A stretch of DNA of 64,000 nucleotides from Vigna angularis (GCF_016808095.1 NC_068971.1:10428501-10492500), one strand, 5' to 3'. Positions 13,787 to 26,055 are shown, numbered from the stretch's first letter. Notes: generated by a model from the sequence alone, not told the origin. Numbers and translations: made by a program.

Positions 13787-14253
13787 ATGTGCTCTTTCTC
13801 TTCAAAACAGACCCTTTGTGGCCCTCTCCTTTTGGCACTTCCTCGTCCATGGCCATCTAAGAGACACCACAGGCACCTTCGGTTGGGCCTGCTCCAAAGG
13901 TACTGTTCCATAGTCTAGTAGTTTTATACCATGTCTTTTTGCTGTTTCTCACAGCTTGTTGCATGTGTTTTGTCTCTGATGTAACATTGGCTTCTTGTGT
14001 GATGATGATGATGATGATATGATGTAGAAGGAGGGCACACTTGAAAGAAGCGAGACAGAGGAAAAGGATGGTTGTGGTGAAAGCTGAAATTCAGATGAAA
14101 AACTTGAAATTGTACATGGAGAATCAAACAATCATAGAGGAGAATGAGAAGTTGAGGAAGCAAGCCATGCTTCTGCACAAAGAGAATCAGGCCTTATTGA
14201 CACAGCTCCAAAAGAAGCTTTCAGAACAGACCAACAATACCAACAATAACTAG
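13787..14253 (+). CDS. ZPR: LITTLE ZIPPER (ZPR) protein
   Basis: Two exons, 13787-13899 and 14028-14253, join in frame to a 112-residue protein. The N-terminal 38 residues (MCSFSSKQTLCGP...) are followed by a basic stretch (RRRAHLKEARQRKRM). A leucine-zipper block then runs from about residue 58 to 95: LYMENQTIIEENEKLRKQAM, then LLHKENQALLTQLQKKLSEQ, and an Asn/Thr-rich tail. That block is the hallmark of LITTLE ZIPPER proteins, which lack a DNA-binding domain and form inactive heterodimers with HD-ZIP III transcription factors, acting in meristem and leaf polarity. The longer N-terminus points to the ZPR1/2 branch rather than the shortest ZPR3/4 forms. The intron acceptor is TAG|AAG|GAGG, so a 3-nt alternative acceptor is possible. 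The next gene, DHDPS, converges on the opposite strand and is unrelated. Confidence 0.85.
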
Positions 14254-15636
14254 CTATTAGCTGATTTATATATACAGTTTATTAGTGTGGTGAGAGTAGG
14301 AGAAATCGAAGGGTCCGTGTCAATGATCCTTTTCTGATGTTAGCCCTGTATCTTGTTGACTTTGCATCTTCTTCTTTTTTGTTTTTTGTTTTTTGTTTGC
14401 ATCTTAGTCGGAGCCTTGGAGGTTAAATTAATTAATTTTCTAGCAATAAGTTTAGAGTGGTGTAATAAAGATAAATAGGTAATATGCCAATTGTAAGCAT
14501 TACATGGAATATAGAATTGCGCAACGTTGTGTTAGTTTTTTTAAATTTCTCACTTGTTAGTTTTCCTGATGTCATGTTTAGAGTAGGGGACACTGACACT
14601 GAATACTTAACAGTGTCTTAGCTTTTTCCTGTCATAAGTCTTTGATTAAGCTGATCAATTCGTTTATAAATATACCTTTCAATAATAAAATCACAACATT
14701 TTTCAACTGGGTAAGTATTACATTCATTGGGTCAATTAACACTATACATGTTTTTGTAATGATATTGTTATACAAGAGTAGTGCAGAGATTTTATGCACT
14801 CATAATGGCAGCAGATGTTATATGGTTAGTCTGTCATCAATAGCATAACACAGCTAGAACTGGCAAAAGGAGATCATGATTCAGCATCATTCATAACTAA
14901 TATTCCTAGGGACATGTTTCTGGTGCTCGTTTATTACAGATTATTGGCCAAGGACTAAAATTTGTGATTGGCAAAATTATGTTGATGTAAAAGTCTTCTC
15001 ATACAAACTTTTCCATAAAATAAATAGAGAAATTTCCCCATAAATTAAAATTAGTTAAATTAAAACTAACAATGAAGGAAAAATGTATAAGAACTTTTGC
15101 AAATTAGCTGTATAAGTTAATTTTACCTTAATGAAAAAATCATTTCATTTTTTTATATTATTTTTTTCAAAGTTTGTTGAAAAAGTTGTCCAAACCAATT
15201 CATAATAATAGAAGTTACACCATCTACCAAAGAAAACTATGGAGAAGAAAAAGCAAAGAAATGTTCTTCATTCACTACTTTCCTCCATATCTTTTATGAG
15301 GGGATCCTTGGGAAGGCAATTGTCACATCTCCAGGTGTGCGTTTATTATATGATAAATATATTCTAAAAATAGGTCAAACTGTCACACAGAGAAATGTAA
15401 AGGTAGAAAATTAGGGATTGATTCATCGTTGTTATGTTTCACTGCTCAAAACACGATAAATAGAATATGCAGTAGCACATAAATTCAAACTACACAGATT
15501 TGAAACAGTTCCCAACTACAGAGTAGCCAGTAAAAAGAAACTAGGTAATCACTTCAATTCACTACAGCAGACTCATCATGATTTGATGTTTGGAAAACCC
15601 CCCAGAAAGGAGGATACAATAAACCTACAAGATAAT
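14254..15636. other. Spacer between convergent genes
   Basis: It holds the 3'UTR of the ZPR gene (an AATAAAG-type signal lies near 14464) and, from about 15200 on, the likely 3' end of the DHDPS transcript on the other strand. No further coding signal was seen. Confidence 0.6.
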
Positions 15637-18600
15637 TTAATAACGACTGACCAAGAAAAAGTCTTCGTCATCAAGAACCTCAACATCTTTATTTCCAACA
15701 AAATGCTCTCGGCCAATTGCCTTCACTATATTGGCAAATTCTATCCTTTTCTCAAAAGGGAGAGGTACAAATGGTAGCCTAAAAACGGGCCTGACAACCC
15801 CAAGTTGAGCAAGAGCAGTGTTCAACCCAATGGGGTTTGGCATGTGGAAAAGCCAGTCAATCAGAGGTAAGAGCTTAGAATTTAGCCTAGGATTTAAACC
15901 ATACATCAGTTCCCGCATTAGACCAGGAACCAGGTTGCTTGTAACAGATATCACTCCAGTAGCCCCATAATCCCATCTAGCATCATGGCATTGATCATCA
16001 TTTCCACTCCACACAACAATGTCATTGTCTGTATACTGCTTGATCCGATCATTTCCAACACACTCCTTGACACCAGCTAAGTTAGAACTTTCAGCTAAGG
16101 TTTGAATTACATGTGGAGGAATGTCTTGACCAGTCCGTGAAGGCACATTATAGATTATAGTGGGTCCCATCGGAAGCACACTTTGAAAGTGAGCAACCAT
16201 GCCATCCAACGAGGTTTTTCCGTAGTAGGGGTTTATGTGAAGGGCAGCATGCATTCCAACAGCAAAACCCTGCTCAGTGGCATGAATTGCTTCCCTGGTG
16301 GAGTTGCTTCCAGTATTTCCAATAACCTTAACTTTCCCACCAAAACAGTTAACTGTATGAGCAATGAGCATTATGTGCTCCTCCCAGCTCATTAATTGTC
16401 CTTCACCAGTTGTCCCACCAACAATAACACCTTCGACCCCTTCTCCAATCTGCATATTCACCAAGTCATCGTACGCTTCAAGATCAAATCGCCCATCAGG
16501 TAGGTATGGAGTTTTGATGGCAGTTATCAACCTCAGACACTTTATGTCCTCTGGGGAAGTCCTGTAAATGCAATACATTAAAATAAGCAGTAGCCCAAAT
16601 AAGCAGCAATGAAAACCGAAAGCCAAAAATAAAAATTTTATATTACATTTAAATATGTACGAATATAGTTTCATTATAAAAATATATATGGCCGTGTAAA
16701 TAGATTTAAAAAAAATTTCAGTACAAATATACATATCAAGTATATAGATGACATAAAACCCTTGCTAAGCAAAGGACGGATTGGATAAGAAGTGCAAATT
16801 AAGTTCAAAGTGCAAATTAGTGAGAGAGAACATTGCTTAAAGCTCTAGATGCATCACATCATCTGTGTCTCGTCCAGAAATCCTACCCAGAGCATGCATC
16901 CTACAGTTCCCACCTAATTTAGACAATACGCACATGTACACATGATAAAAACAGTTTCAGAAATGAAAAGATATGAAAACAAATGTATATATAATTTAGT
17001 AGAAAATTGAATGGATTTATAACAGTAAACTTCAAACCCACCTATTCTTCAACTCAAAGCTGCGCATTGGGAGGTGCAAACTAGGTTTCACAGCTGCTTG
17101 TGGAGGCTTCCAGTTTGAGCTCCTGATTAATATAGAAATTATTTAACATCAAACGTAGCAAAATTTGGAAAGAGTGGTATTTTTCAAAACGTAATCGGCA
17201 CCGATACACACAGTCGTACATACATGCATGTGACAAAGAGAAAACCATATTGCAACTACAAATATAGAATACTGATTTGAAATTGGAAAGAGTAAACACT
17301 TGATTAAAAAGTAAAAAGCTGACACCCAAAAGTAAGGAGGCAGAGACATGGAGCACACTTATGGGGTGAATGTACAGAGAGTCCTTTTCACTCTAGTTTA
17401 TCATCTTACTATCTTTCATTATCCTAAACGAAGAAACATTATTTCCCATGAAGAACTGGAAAGAGGTAACCACGAGGCATAACTGTTTAGTCAAGTTTAC
17501 AAGTAGAAAGGGACGAAACATTCAAGAAATCGAACATTAAAGAAGAGAACAAGAGAGTCCTATTGCATTTCCGTCTTACTTCTACAAATCTCATTGTACT
17601 CCTCATAATAATCAATCAGTAGTAAATATGACTAGACTAAAAGGCTATTATTGCAGAAACACAATAATCAAATAAACAACAGAAAAACGGTATTAAAAAG
17701 GGGCGATCCTTTACAGTAAAAAAAACCCTCTAACACATGGTTATCAAGGAATTGCGGCTATAACCAAAAGGAACTGTCAGTGGTACGGCCACTATTCTGA
17801 ATGCTATAAATACAGATTAAATAATTTATGTAACACATATAAATGCTCAAAAACAGAACATATTATACACTATGTGAAAGATAAATCGAGTGCTGTGCTG
17901 ATTTCATCTTCAGTGTTATTATGTATTGTAATTGTAAATCCTTGTATTTATTTATGACTCTTTAAGTCTCAATATATAAATAATATTCTCCGCTATGCAG
18001 TTGACACACATAATCCATCATATATGTTCTCATTTCTTTTCCCTCTCACTAGAGCTAAACACAACAATAACAAACATCTAGAAATGAAATAAGTGTTAGT
18101 CTCCAAGAGGATGGTGCTACAAATAAAAGAACTGCTTTGAGGTTGACAAATGATGGTAAAAATAAACCAAAAAAGACAGGACAATCAGAATTCAGAACTG
18201 AAAACAGAGATAGAATGTTTTGAACAAGGAATCAAGGCAGGTTTTTAAAACTCATCAAAGTTTTTGTGCCGCTAAAACGCACAAAGCGACAAAACATATT
18301 TGAATGTACTACACACTAGAGTGCAAAGGGTAACTCAATCCAGTGTTGATTCAAATTCAAGTGCCTCACAAACTCAATTAACCCGGAAAAATCAAAATGC
18401 CAATATCCTTTACCCATGTATGCCCCTTAGAGGCTTTCTCACTTCAGATAAACAATTTAAAAAATCCACCAAACAGCGAATCAAACCTAATAACCCATCG
18501 TTAACACATAACCAAGTAACGAACAACCTACACAAACAACACTGCCTTTAGTCAGATTTCAGAAACCATCCAATACATCAATAATCCTTGGAACTCCAAT

Positions 18601-18769
18601 TTCGAAATTACAAAATCCGAAAACGAGAAAACAAACAACAACAACAACAGCACTAATAATAATTAAAATTGATGAGGAAAATGAACCTGGTGTTTTTATT
18701 ATTGGTGACATTGGAGGGGTAATCGGGGAAGGTGGCAGCTCTGAAGCAAAGGGTTTTGAGTGTAGCCAT
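15637..18769 (-). CDS. DHDPS: 4-hydroxy-tetrahydrodipicolinate synthase, chloroplastic (DHDPS)
   Basis: Three minus-strand exons join in frame: 18769-18687, 17122-17042 and 16561-15637, giving 362 residues, the usual plant DHDPS length. Residues 1 to about 55 form a Ser/Thr/Asn-rich, acid-poor plastid transit peptide. The mature TIM barrel starts near [19 protein letters not shown]. Visible functional residues are the GGTTGEG motif (103-109), catalytic Tyr192 in [10 protein letters not shown] and the Schiff-base Lys220 in [10 protein letters not shown]. The enzyme condenses pyruvate with aspartate semialdehyde, the first committed step of lysine synthesis in plastids. Trp114 and the SNSTREA segment (Asn141), positions tied to lysine feedback in plant DHDPS, look wild type, so feedback inhibition should be retained. 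Intron 1 is 1.56 kb and intron 2 is 0.48 kb; neither contains a recognisable transposon. The ATG at 18769 is chosen because it gives a proper transit peptide. Confidence 0.93.
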
Positions 18770-18969
18770 GATTTGAGAAACTGGAGAAGAAGATCCGAAT
18801 GGGAAGATCAAAACGGTGTCGTTGGAAGGGAGATCTTAGAAGAGGAATGGGAAGAAGATGACTTCAGTGAGAGTAGAAAATGGCGGCGAAGAGTACTTTG
18901 GCTTTTTTCTATGTGCGAAACGGAAAATGACACACACCACTGCACCTGTCTACTCTTCCACACTTCTTA

Positions 18970-20010
18970 AACTCCCAAGAACAAAAATACAATAAAATAT
19001 TATTTTTCAAGTTAAAAGCAATTTAAAGAATTAAAAAATCATATTACAAACTTACGTATTTTACACATTGTACTTCGTTTTAATATTACTCCTTTGTTAT
19101 ATCATTGGTTTAGAAAATAAATTCCAAAAAAAAAAACTATTGTGTAAAAGGTGAATAAAAGAAGAAATGTATATCTCATGAATTTATTTTTAATACCACT
19201 AAAAATATCTGTTATCATTAAAGATATCTTATCTATATATATAAACGAAAGTTTATCTTTTGTTTTATCCTAAATGTAACTTGTATCCTAACATAGTATG
19301 TAGATGTGTATAGAAAATAATACATTGAGAAAAGAGACAAAATATTAACAGCATTTGTACTAAAAGATGTTTTTGTTTGTTGATATGGTTCCTCTCTTTT
19401 CGACAACAATTACGGTTCCTTGTGTTTGACTAGGCGCATGTTTACATTGAAGGCCAAAGTTGTTAAACTTATCTCTTAGTAAGAGTTAAAATGTAGTTCA
19501 GAAACATCTTTTTAGAAAGAAATAAAAAAAAATAGATTTTTCAACATTACCTTTGGTATTATTATTATTTTTATTTTATTTTATTATTTGAAAGTCTTGG
19601 AGAGGACACTTTTAAATATAAATTTTTATTTTTGTCTCATTATGAATTTTATTATTTTTCAATATGATGGTAAAAGTTTTTAATTCTTTTTCAATAAAAT
19701 AAAATATTTATAGATTGTGTAATTTTAAAGTCATTAAAACAAATTATGAGTAGATTCATTTGATATATATTTCTAGATAAATTAATGTTTTTAGGAGGTT
19801 TGATTGAGGAGATTCTGGAATACACTAATTTGATCGTTGAAATGTGATCAAACTCTAAATTACTACAAGTAAGAAGTCTACATGCAAAAACTTTCATTAG
19901 TAAGAGATGTTGGGTGAATATTTATGAATAAAAGTAATTATGAGAATATTATACATGTAAACTTTTGTTATTTGTATATAAATTTTGTTTTTATCATATA
20001 ATATTATATA
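18970..20010. other. AT-rich spacer
   Basis: Lies upstream of the DHDPS start. The first 200 bp or so left of it (18770-18970) probably hold the DHDPS 5' leader and promoter. The remainder is low-complexity AT sequence with no coding signal. Confidence 0.5.
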
Positions 20011-20475
20011 TATGGATGACAACAACGGGTCAGATCGGCATGTCGCGGGTAACTAGTTTAGAAAATATTCATGGGTATTTTAAAACTCGTGAGTACATGT
20101 GGATACCCGAAAAAAAAATATTTTATATATTTTTAAAATAAATTTTAAATAAAATTACAAATATATATATATATAATATAAATTAAATTAAATATAAATT
20201 AAAATTTAATTTTAATTAAATTTAACCTAATAAAATATAATTATATTTTATTTTTAATTAAATTTAATTAAAAAATATATAAATTATTTTTTTATTTTAT
20301 TTTCTACGGGTAACGGGTACCCGTGGGTTAGGTAGTATATTACCCGTACCCAACCCATTTAGAAGCGGGTATTAAAATATCCGCTATCCGTGGATAGTAA
20401 ATATTCGCGGATAGTAATTATCCCGTGAATTTTACCCGTAGATACATGTGTCCGCAGATTTTTTTGTCATCCCTA
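20011..20475. mobile_element. hAT-type MITE 1
   Basis: The ends are TATGGATGACAA and TTGTCATCCCTA, a 12-bp terminal inverted repeat with one mismatch, of the TAGGGATGACAA type common to hAT elements. Inside, mirrored words such as CGGGTACCCGTGGGT and ACCCGTA recur near both ends. It carries no coding frame. Flanks are TA-rich, so the 8-bp target duplication is ambiguous. Confidence 0.65.
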
Positions 20476-20482
20476 TATATAT

Positions 20483-21038
20483 TAGAGTTGTCAAAATAGG
20501 TCACAACGCGCGGGCCAACCCGGCCCACCACAGGTTCGGGCCGGGTTGGGTTTAAAAAAATTGTATTTTTTTTATGCGGGTCAGATTTCAACCCGGCTCA
20601 TTTAAACCTGGCTCATGCAGGTTGAACCCGTGATGGGTTGGGTTGGCCCACTAACCCACCTACCTAATTTTGTTTTATTAAAATTTAATTTTAATTTTAT
20701 AAAAATATATTTATTTTTTTTTTGTTTGAAAAAATTATTTAAGTTCCTTATTTTCAAAATTAATTAAACATCCAGGTTGGGAGTGAAATTTGTTTATATT
20801 TGAATTATAGAAAGTTTGTAATTTTTTTTGTTAAAAAAATTATAATTAAAAAAAATTATAATTAAAAAAAATTATAATTAAGTAAGCTAGGAAGCCAATC
20901 TGTTTACCCACCAACTCGTGGTGGGTCAGGCCAGGTTCAAATTGTTCTGGCTCGCTAAGAAAAAAGCCGAGTTGGATTGACTCACTAAGTAACTAATCCA
21001 TAGTGGGTCGGACTAGATCGGGACGGATGACCCGTTTT

Positions 21039-21045
<7 letters not shown>
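20483..21045. mobile_element. hAT-type MITE 2 (relative of the 30.3-kb element)
   Basis: Begins TAGAGTTGTCAAAATAGGTC and ends GACCCGTTTTGACA, an imperfect inverted repeat. Subterminal words (CCCGGCCCACCA, GGTTCGGGCCGGGTT, CTCACTAAGT) recur in the element at 30279-30824, so the two belong to one family. The 3' end has been eroded or extended by a (TA)n array. Non-coding. Confidence 0.65.

Positions 21046-21091
<46 letters not shown>
21042..21091. repeat. (TA)n microsatellite
   Basis: TA array fused to the 3' end of the preceding MITE. Confidence 0.95.
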
Positions 21092-21096
<5 letters not shown>

Positions 21097-21283
21097 TATT
21101 TAATATATTATAGGGATTTCATGCTCGGATCCTTCATTTATTGGGTCGTTTTGGGTCTACAAAAATTTAGTGACAATATTATAAATATGGGTAGAGTTGG
21201 TACACCTTATAACACCTTATATTAGTGTTACGAATTATCTAAAAGTCACATGTTTTTTTCATACTTTCAAATTATTTATTCTA

Positions 21284-21285
<2 letters not shown>

Positions 21286-21339
<54 letters not shown>
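21286..21339. repeat. (TA)n microsatellite
   Basis: Uninterrupted TA dinucleotide array. Confidence 0.95.
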
Positions 21340-21343
<4 letters not shown>

Positions 21344-21731
21344 CAAATAAAATTGCAATGAGTAATCAATTTTGGAGTAAAATATTAAATAAAATTGATA
21401 CATTGTTAATTATGGATGAAGTTAATGATATTATGAAATTTGATTCAACTATAGAAGAATTAGTTAAAGGAGATTACAAAGTTGTTTTATAATACACAAG
21501 ATAACATTATTTTTTGCTCAAACTCAAAACAAGTGACATATACTTACATTGTAATAGATTTTCATAGGTATTTATGTAAGAAGATTTATTTGAATAGGTT
21601 TAATAGGTACATGGGATACTTTCTTATATTTGTCTTTATTATAATGAGATAAGATACAATAGACTATTTCTAAAAATAGAAAACTTATCTTAGGTTGAAA
21701 AAAATGTTACAAATATTATATTTATGAAAAG

Positions 21732-22489
21732 TGTTAAGAAGTGAAATTTAACTCAACTACATAAAATCAGCTTGTACAGTGAGGTTTGCATCCACTTATA
21801 TACTATAAATTAATTTTATATCTAGTCGATGTAAGACTTTAAACACACTCTCCACATCGAAGTATATGCATCTCAAGCGTGAGACAAGATACTAATGAGT
21901 GATTCGACAACGGGTGGAACAATATGTTTTTTTATGATACAAATAAAGTCTCACATCATATAAAAGCAAGAGATGGATGGACATGATTTTATATACACAT
22001 AAGATAGCTTCTTTAGTAAGAGACCTTTTAGTACCAAAAGTAAATTTGTGAGAGCTTGGCCCAAAACGAACAATATCTTAGTACTGTGGAGATCTATGTG
22101 TGTGGAGAATATCTTACTACTGTGGAAACTTATGAGTATTGTCCCTCCCTACAATTGGTATAAGAGCTAATGGTTCAGGTCTGATGACCAGCTCAGACGA
22201 GTACATCCCTCCATGGTAAGGTGGAGCATTGACAACTAGATGAATCATGGGAGGTGGAGAGCAAGAGATGTTTAGTGGGTCTGCAAACCATAATGTACTC
22301 GTGGATAACAAAAGACTTCCATTGTAGGGGAGGTGGAGAACCATAGTTTAACCTATGGCTATGATACCATATTAAAAAGTGGGTTTTAAGCCTAACTCAA
22401 TCTCACAAAATTAGCTTGTAAGGTTAGGTTTGTAACTATTTATATACTATAAATTGAACATATCTCTAATCGATATGAGACTTTCAACA
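21732..22489 (-). mobile_element. TRIM-type non-autonomous LTR retrotransposon
   Basis: Two direct repeats of about 115-120 bp (21732-21845 and 22370-22489) share the core TATATACTATAAATT and the ends of an LTR. Next to the right copy, ATGGTATCATAGCC on the minus strand is an initiator-Met-tRNA primer-binding site, which sets the orientation. The 758-bp element has no coding capacity, as expected of TRIMs. The same LTR occurs at 45669-45786 and about 52531-52886. Flanks AAAAG and AAAAT may be a decayed target duplication. The interior (about 21930-22100) also matches 32862-33110. Confidence 0.7.
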
Positions 22490-22509
22490 AAAATATTTAT
22501 AACTCAATA

Positions 22510-22630
22510 TAATTAAAACAAATAAATGTGATTATTCTTTTAAATCATGTGGAATGCTATTGAGCAAAGGCTACAAAAGTGATTCTCATTGTGGATATTA
22601 TAACCATGAGTTGGTTTATATATTAATAGG
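22510..22630 (+). pseudogene. MuDR/FAR1-like transposase pseudogene, part 1
   Basis: The frame reads NKCDYSFKS and, further on, CGYYNHELVYILIG, matching the CPFRLRGK...ICGYHNHEL..LVGHP region of plant MULE/FAR1-type transposases. The reading stops exactly where the LTR element at 22631 begins and resumes after it at 30148. Only a fragment is left here; sequence further left is TRIM. Confidence 0.6.
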
Positions 22631-23900
22631 TGATGGACAAATTTGTAATCACCAAAATATGATGTCACAAACTTGTTTCACAATCGGCAAGTATGACCGA
22701 ATCGTTCAAGTAATAAACTTGGTAAGACCAAGTATCGTTCTTCCCAAAGGACTCACGGCCTAGTTTAGTTGTGTGGTTTCTTGATTAACTAAGACTTACA
22801 AACGAAATATTTGGATTATATTATGCAAAAGACGAAAATAAACATGTATGCATGAAATTTGATCAATGGCAAAGACAAAAGATAAACACTTTCAATTAAA
22901 TATATGAATGAATATGTTGTTGGGGGTCAATTTCATCTCATCCACTCTCATACATTTTAGGAATTCAACATTCAAATCATCATTGTTAATGCCACTCTCT
23001 AAAGTACCATTCTAGATGGCTTCTCCCTAATCACGAGTTCATACAATTCCTAGCATTCCTAATGATTAGTTCATAAGTGCAGGAGCTTAACGACAACCAA
23101 TATAATATTGGGAGAAATTCCCCGGATCTAGACTTCCCCGTACGTGTCCGTATCGACAAAACCAATAATCATGCATTGAATGAGTTAAACTATGCAAGCA
23201 TTGAGCAAAGAGGAAAAACCCTAACTAATGATGAAAGAAAGCATAAATCTTAGATTAAGATGCAAGCATAAATTCCATATATGAGAGCTTCAAGAGATTA
23301 CATTGATTCCCCAACAAACATACAAAGTTTAGTTCACCATATTCATGGTGAACCTAGATGAATTACAATGAAAGTATGAAAGAATAAACCCTAAAAAGGT
23401 GAAGAGGTAGCCTGAGCATCCAAGATCTTCCTTCAAAGGGGTGGAAGAGAGAGTGTTTGCCTCGTTTCTGCCAAAGATACCTAACCCTAGGAAACCCTAA
23501 AGCTTAAATACCATTCGTAAATTACAAAAAGTCAAGCCCAAGCCCATTAAAGTGCCGCTCAGCGGTAAAATACCGCTCAGCGGCCATTCTGCCCCTCAGC
23601 GGACCTCCCGCAACCTCTTGAGTGTCGCTCAGCGGTAAAATGCCGCTGAGCGGTGACTTCGACTTCTTCTTTTTGCACTCTTCGATTCCTTTTCTGATTC
23701 TATCTCTCTCCTTCTTCACTTCTTTCACTAAATTCACCTTAAAACCTGCACAAAAACACTGAAATCAAGCATAAACCTGTCCAGCTCTCTTATTTATGAA
23801 AATATGGATAAAAGTATGATTTCAAGCTAGTTTCTAAGTCTAAAGGTTGCTTTTAGTATCAATTTTAAGCATGAAAATAACAGTTTTTCAACTGTTATCA
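22631..23900 (-). repeat. Left (3') LTR of the TR-GAG-like element
   Basis: 1270 bp, near-identical to the right LTR. Contains clustered copies of the palindrome CCGCTCAGCGG and its variants between about 23550 and 23660. Confidence 0.92.
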
Positions 23901-26055
23901 CAACCCCAAACTTAGAACTTTGCTTGTCCTCAAGCAAACAAAATGTAACTCAATCTCCAACCAATTCATATGATGGTTCACTCATTCAAAAATCCTCTTT
24001 TTCAAGATAAATAACAACTTCACTCAAACTTATGACCAAGAGTTCAATCAAGATGTGCACATGCTTTAGTGTTCACAAAGTCATTTAATTTCCAACAAAT
24101 GCTATTTTTCATGAATGATCAATCAATTAAGCATGGATGTTCATGTGCTTATGGACTATTTCCTCACTAGGTAAAGTGTTTCACTCAACACACAAGTGTA
24201 TAAGAGGTGAGGTGTTTCACTCCTTCACTCTATTATCACAATGTCACACGAATCAACTTTGCCTTTCATTTTACCACAATCAAAAACATTCACAAGCATG
24301 CATCATCACAAGGACTTTTCAATGGCTTATAATGTGGCTGGGCTAACAAGAAAATTGGTTTTTCTGGATCACAAAATCCTTGAGTTAAGAGAATCATAAC
24401 AACACAATCATCTTATTCATTCCTAACTTTCTTTTACCTTTGCATTTGCATTGAGCTTTACTTCTTTTTCTTTTCTCTTTGCATATTCTTACTTTTTTTT
24501 TTTTTAACTCTTAGCTCAATGCTTTTCTTTTCATGTTTTCCCAACAACCCCAAAATTGAACATTTAACAATACCATACAAGATCTTCTACTTAACTCAAG
24601 GTAAATATTTTCAATCAAAGGTTTTCAGTGTATGTTCAAGGCTAAGGGTTCAAAGGATAGAACACAACGTGTTCTCTTTTAGTAGGCTAACTTTATGAAT
24701 TTGGCCAATAAAAAGGGTTCCAACAAATGGCCTTGATCACATGATGCAAAACAAGCAATTGATTCAATCATAGAAAACCTGGGCAAAATCATTCATGCTT
24801 TCAAAGTAATAGCATTCAATCATACCAAAAACTCTGGAGCTCAAAACCTCACATATAAGCTCATTCACATTTGACATACACATCCTGCTTAATCTCACAA
24901 TCACAATCATAATATCATGCATTTGTTCACAAAGCTTGTGAATCACCTGTATAAGCATTTTAATGTGCACATCTATCTCAACATCAATCAATCAATAAGC
25001 ATCATCAAGCAGTACTTATCACACAATCACAGTTAATAGCAAACCATCATAACAAACCAGGTGTTCAATAGAGTACATCAAACCCTAATCTAAAAACAAA
25101 AACAAATAAGTTCAGAAAACTTAAACCACAAAAGCATAATCATATGATAGCATTCATCAGTAAATGCTATCTCAGCTCCTAATCAGTCTGAGCTGTCATC
25201 TGTATCTTCCTCTTCTTGGATCTTCTAGTCTTGATTCTTTTTGCCCGATGAGGAGGCCATCCCTGCATCAAACATAATTCACAAAACCAAAAGATACATT
25301 GTTAAGCATTAGTAAACCACAATGAAGAAATCAGCCCCTTCAATGATGCTCTCTCCCAACCCCAAACTTAGATGAAAAACTAGTGAGCAAGTGAGTGGAA
25401 GGGAGATTTTCTAAAGAGGGATGAGGGAAAAGTTGTAGAGAACCTTTGAAAAGGTATGTAGGAGTGTGTGTGTGCAGAGAAGAGCCTGAAAATAAAAGCA
25501 TTTGCGCAGTTTAGGGTTTAAGAATACCCTAATGGGCTCGGGTCCCGCTAAGGGGAACTAAAGCCCAATCTGCGAGAGTACCGCTCAGCGGTAAAATACC
25601 GCTCAGCGGCACTTTCGTGATGTGCTCCTCTCCTTCTTTTCTTAACCTACATGTCTTCCCTACATGCCCCTCCTGGGTTCCCTGCAATTCAATGTAAAAA
25701 ATGCTTATGCAAATCCTAACTAAAATAATCAAACAGAAACAATCAATCAACTGGGTTGCCTCCCAGGTAGCGCTTGTTTAACGTCACGAGCCTGACCCAA
25801 AATCCACCAACACCCATCAGTAGGTGCAAAATTTACTCACTAACACCCATCAGTAGGTGTTACAAACCTAGTATCCTTCAGTAGATACTTAACCCTCTAG
25901 CATCCTTCAGTAGATGCTGGATCCAACACAATATTTACAAGATAATGTCCACAAATTAAAAGGTACAAAAACAAAATAAAATCAAAAGTTTTTAAATCAC
26001 TGGGTTGCCTCCCAGCAAGCGCTCTTTTAACGTCATTAGCTTGACCCAATAAAGT
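23901..26055 (-). other. Long untranslated 3' region of the TR-GAG-like element
   Basis: Downstream of the gag-protease frame the element carries 2.1 kb with no domain. It does contain two copies of a 52-bp segment (about 25750-25801 and 25998-26049, core GGGTTGCCTCCCAG, then TTTAACGTCA), short tandem CACCCATCAGTAGGTG-type units between them, and two more CCGCTCAGCGG palindromes at about 25580-25610. This is where the pol genes of an autonomous relative would be. Confidence 0.7.

Noticed and set aside
16183..16567. Plus-strand frames of about 70 residues
   Set aside because: Antisense shadows of the large DHDPS exon.
23545..23665. Possible CRISPR-like array
   Set aside because: Palindromes are only 11 bp, spacers are shared and irregular, and the sequence is a plant LTR.
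23522..23737. Minus-strand frame rich in PLSG repeats (also 29712-29984)
   Set aside because: It lies in both LTRs and arises from the GC palindromes; the two copies differ by an indel that changes the frame content.
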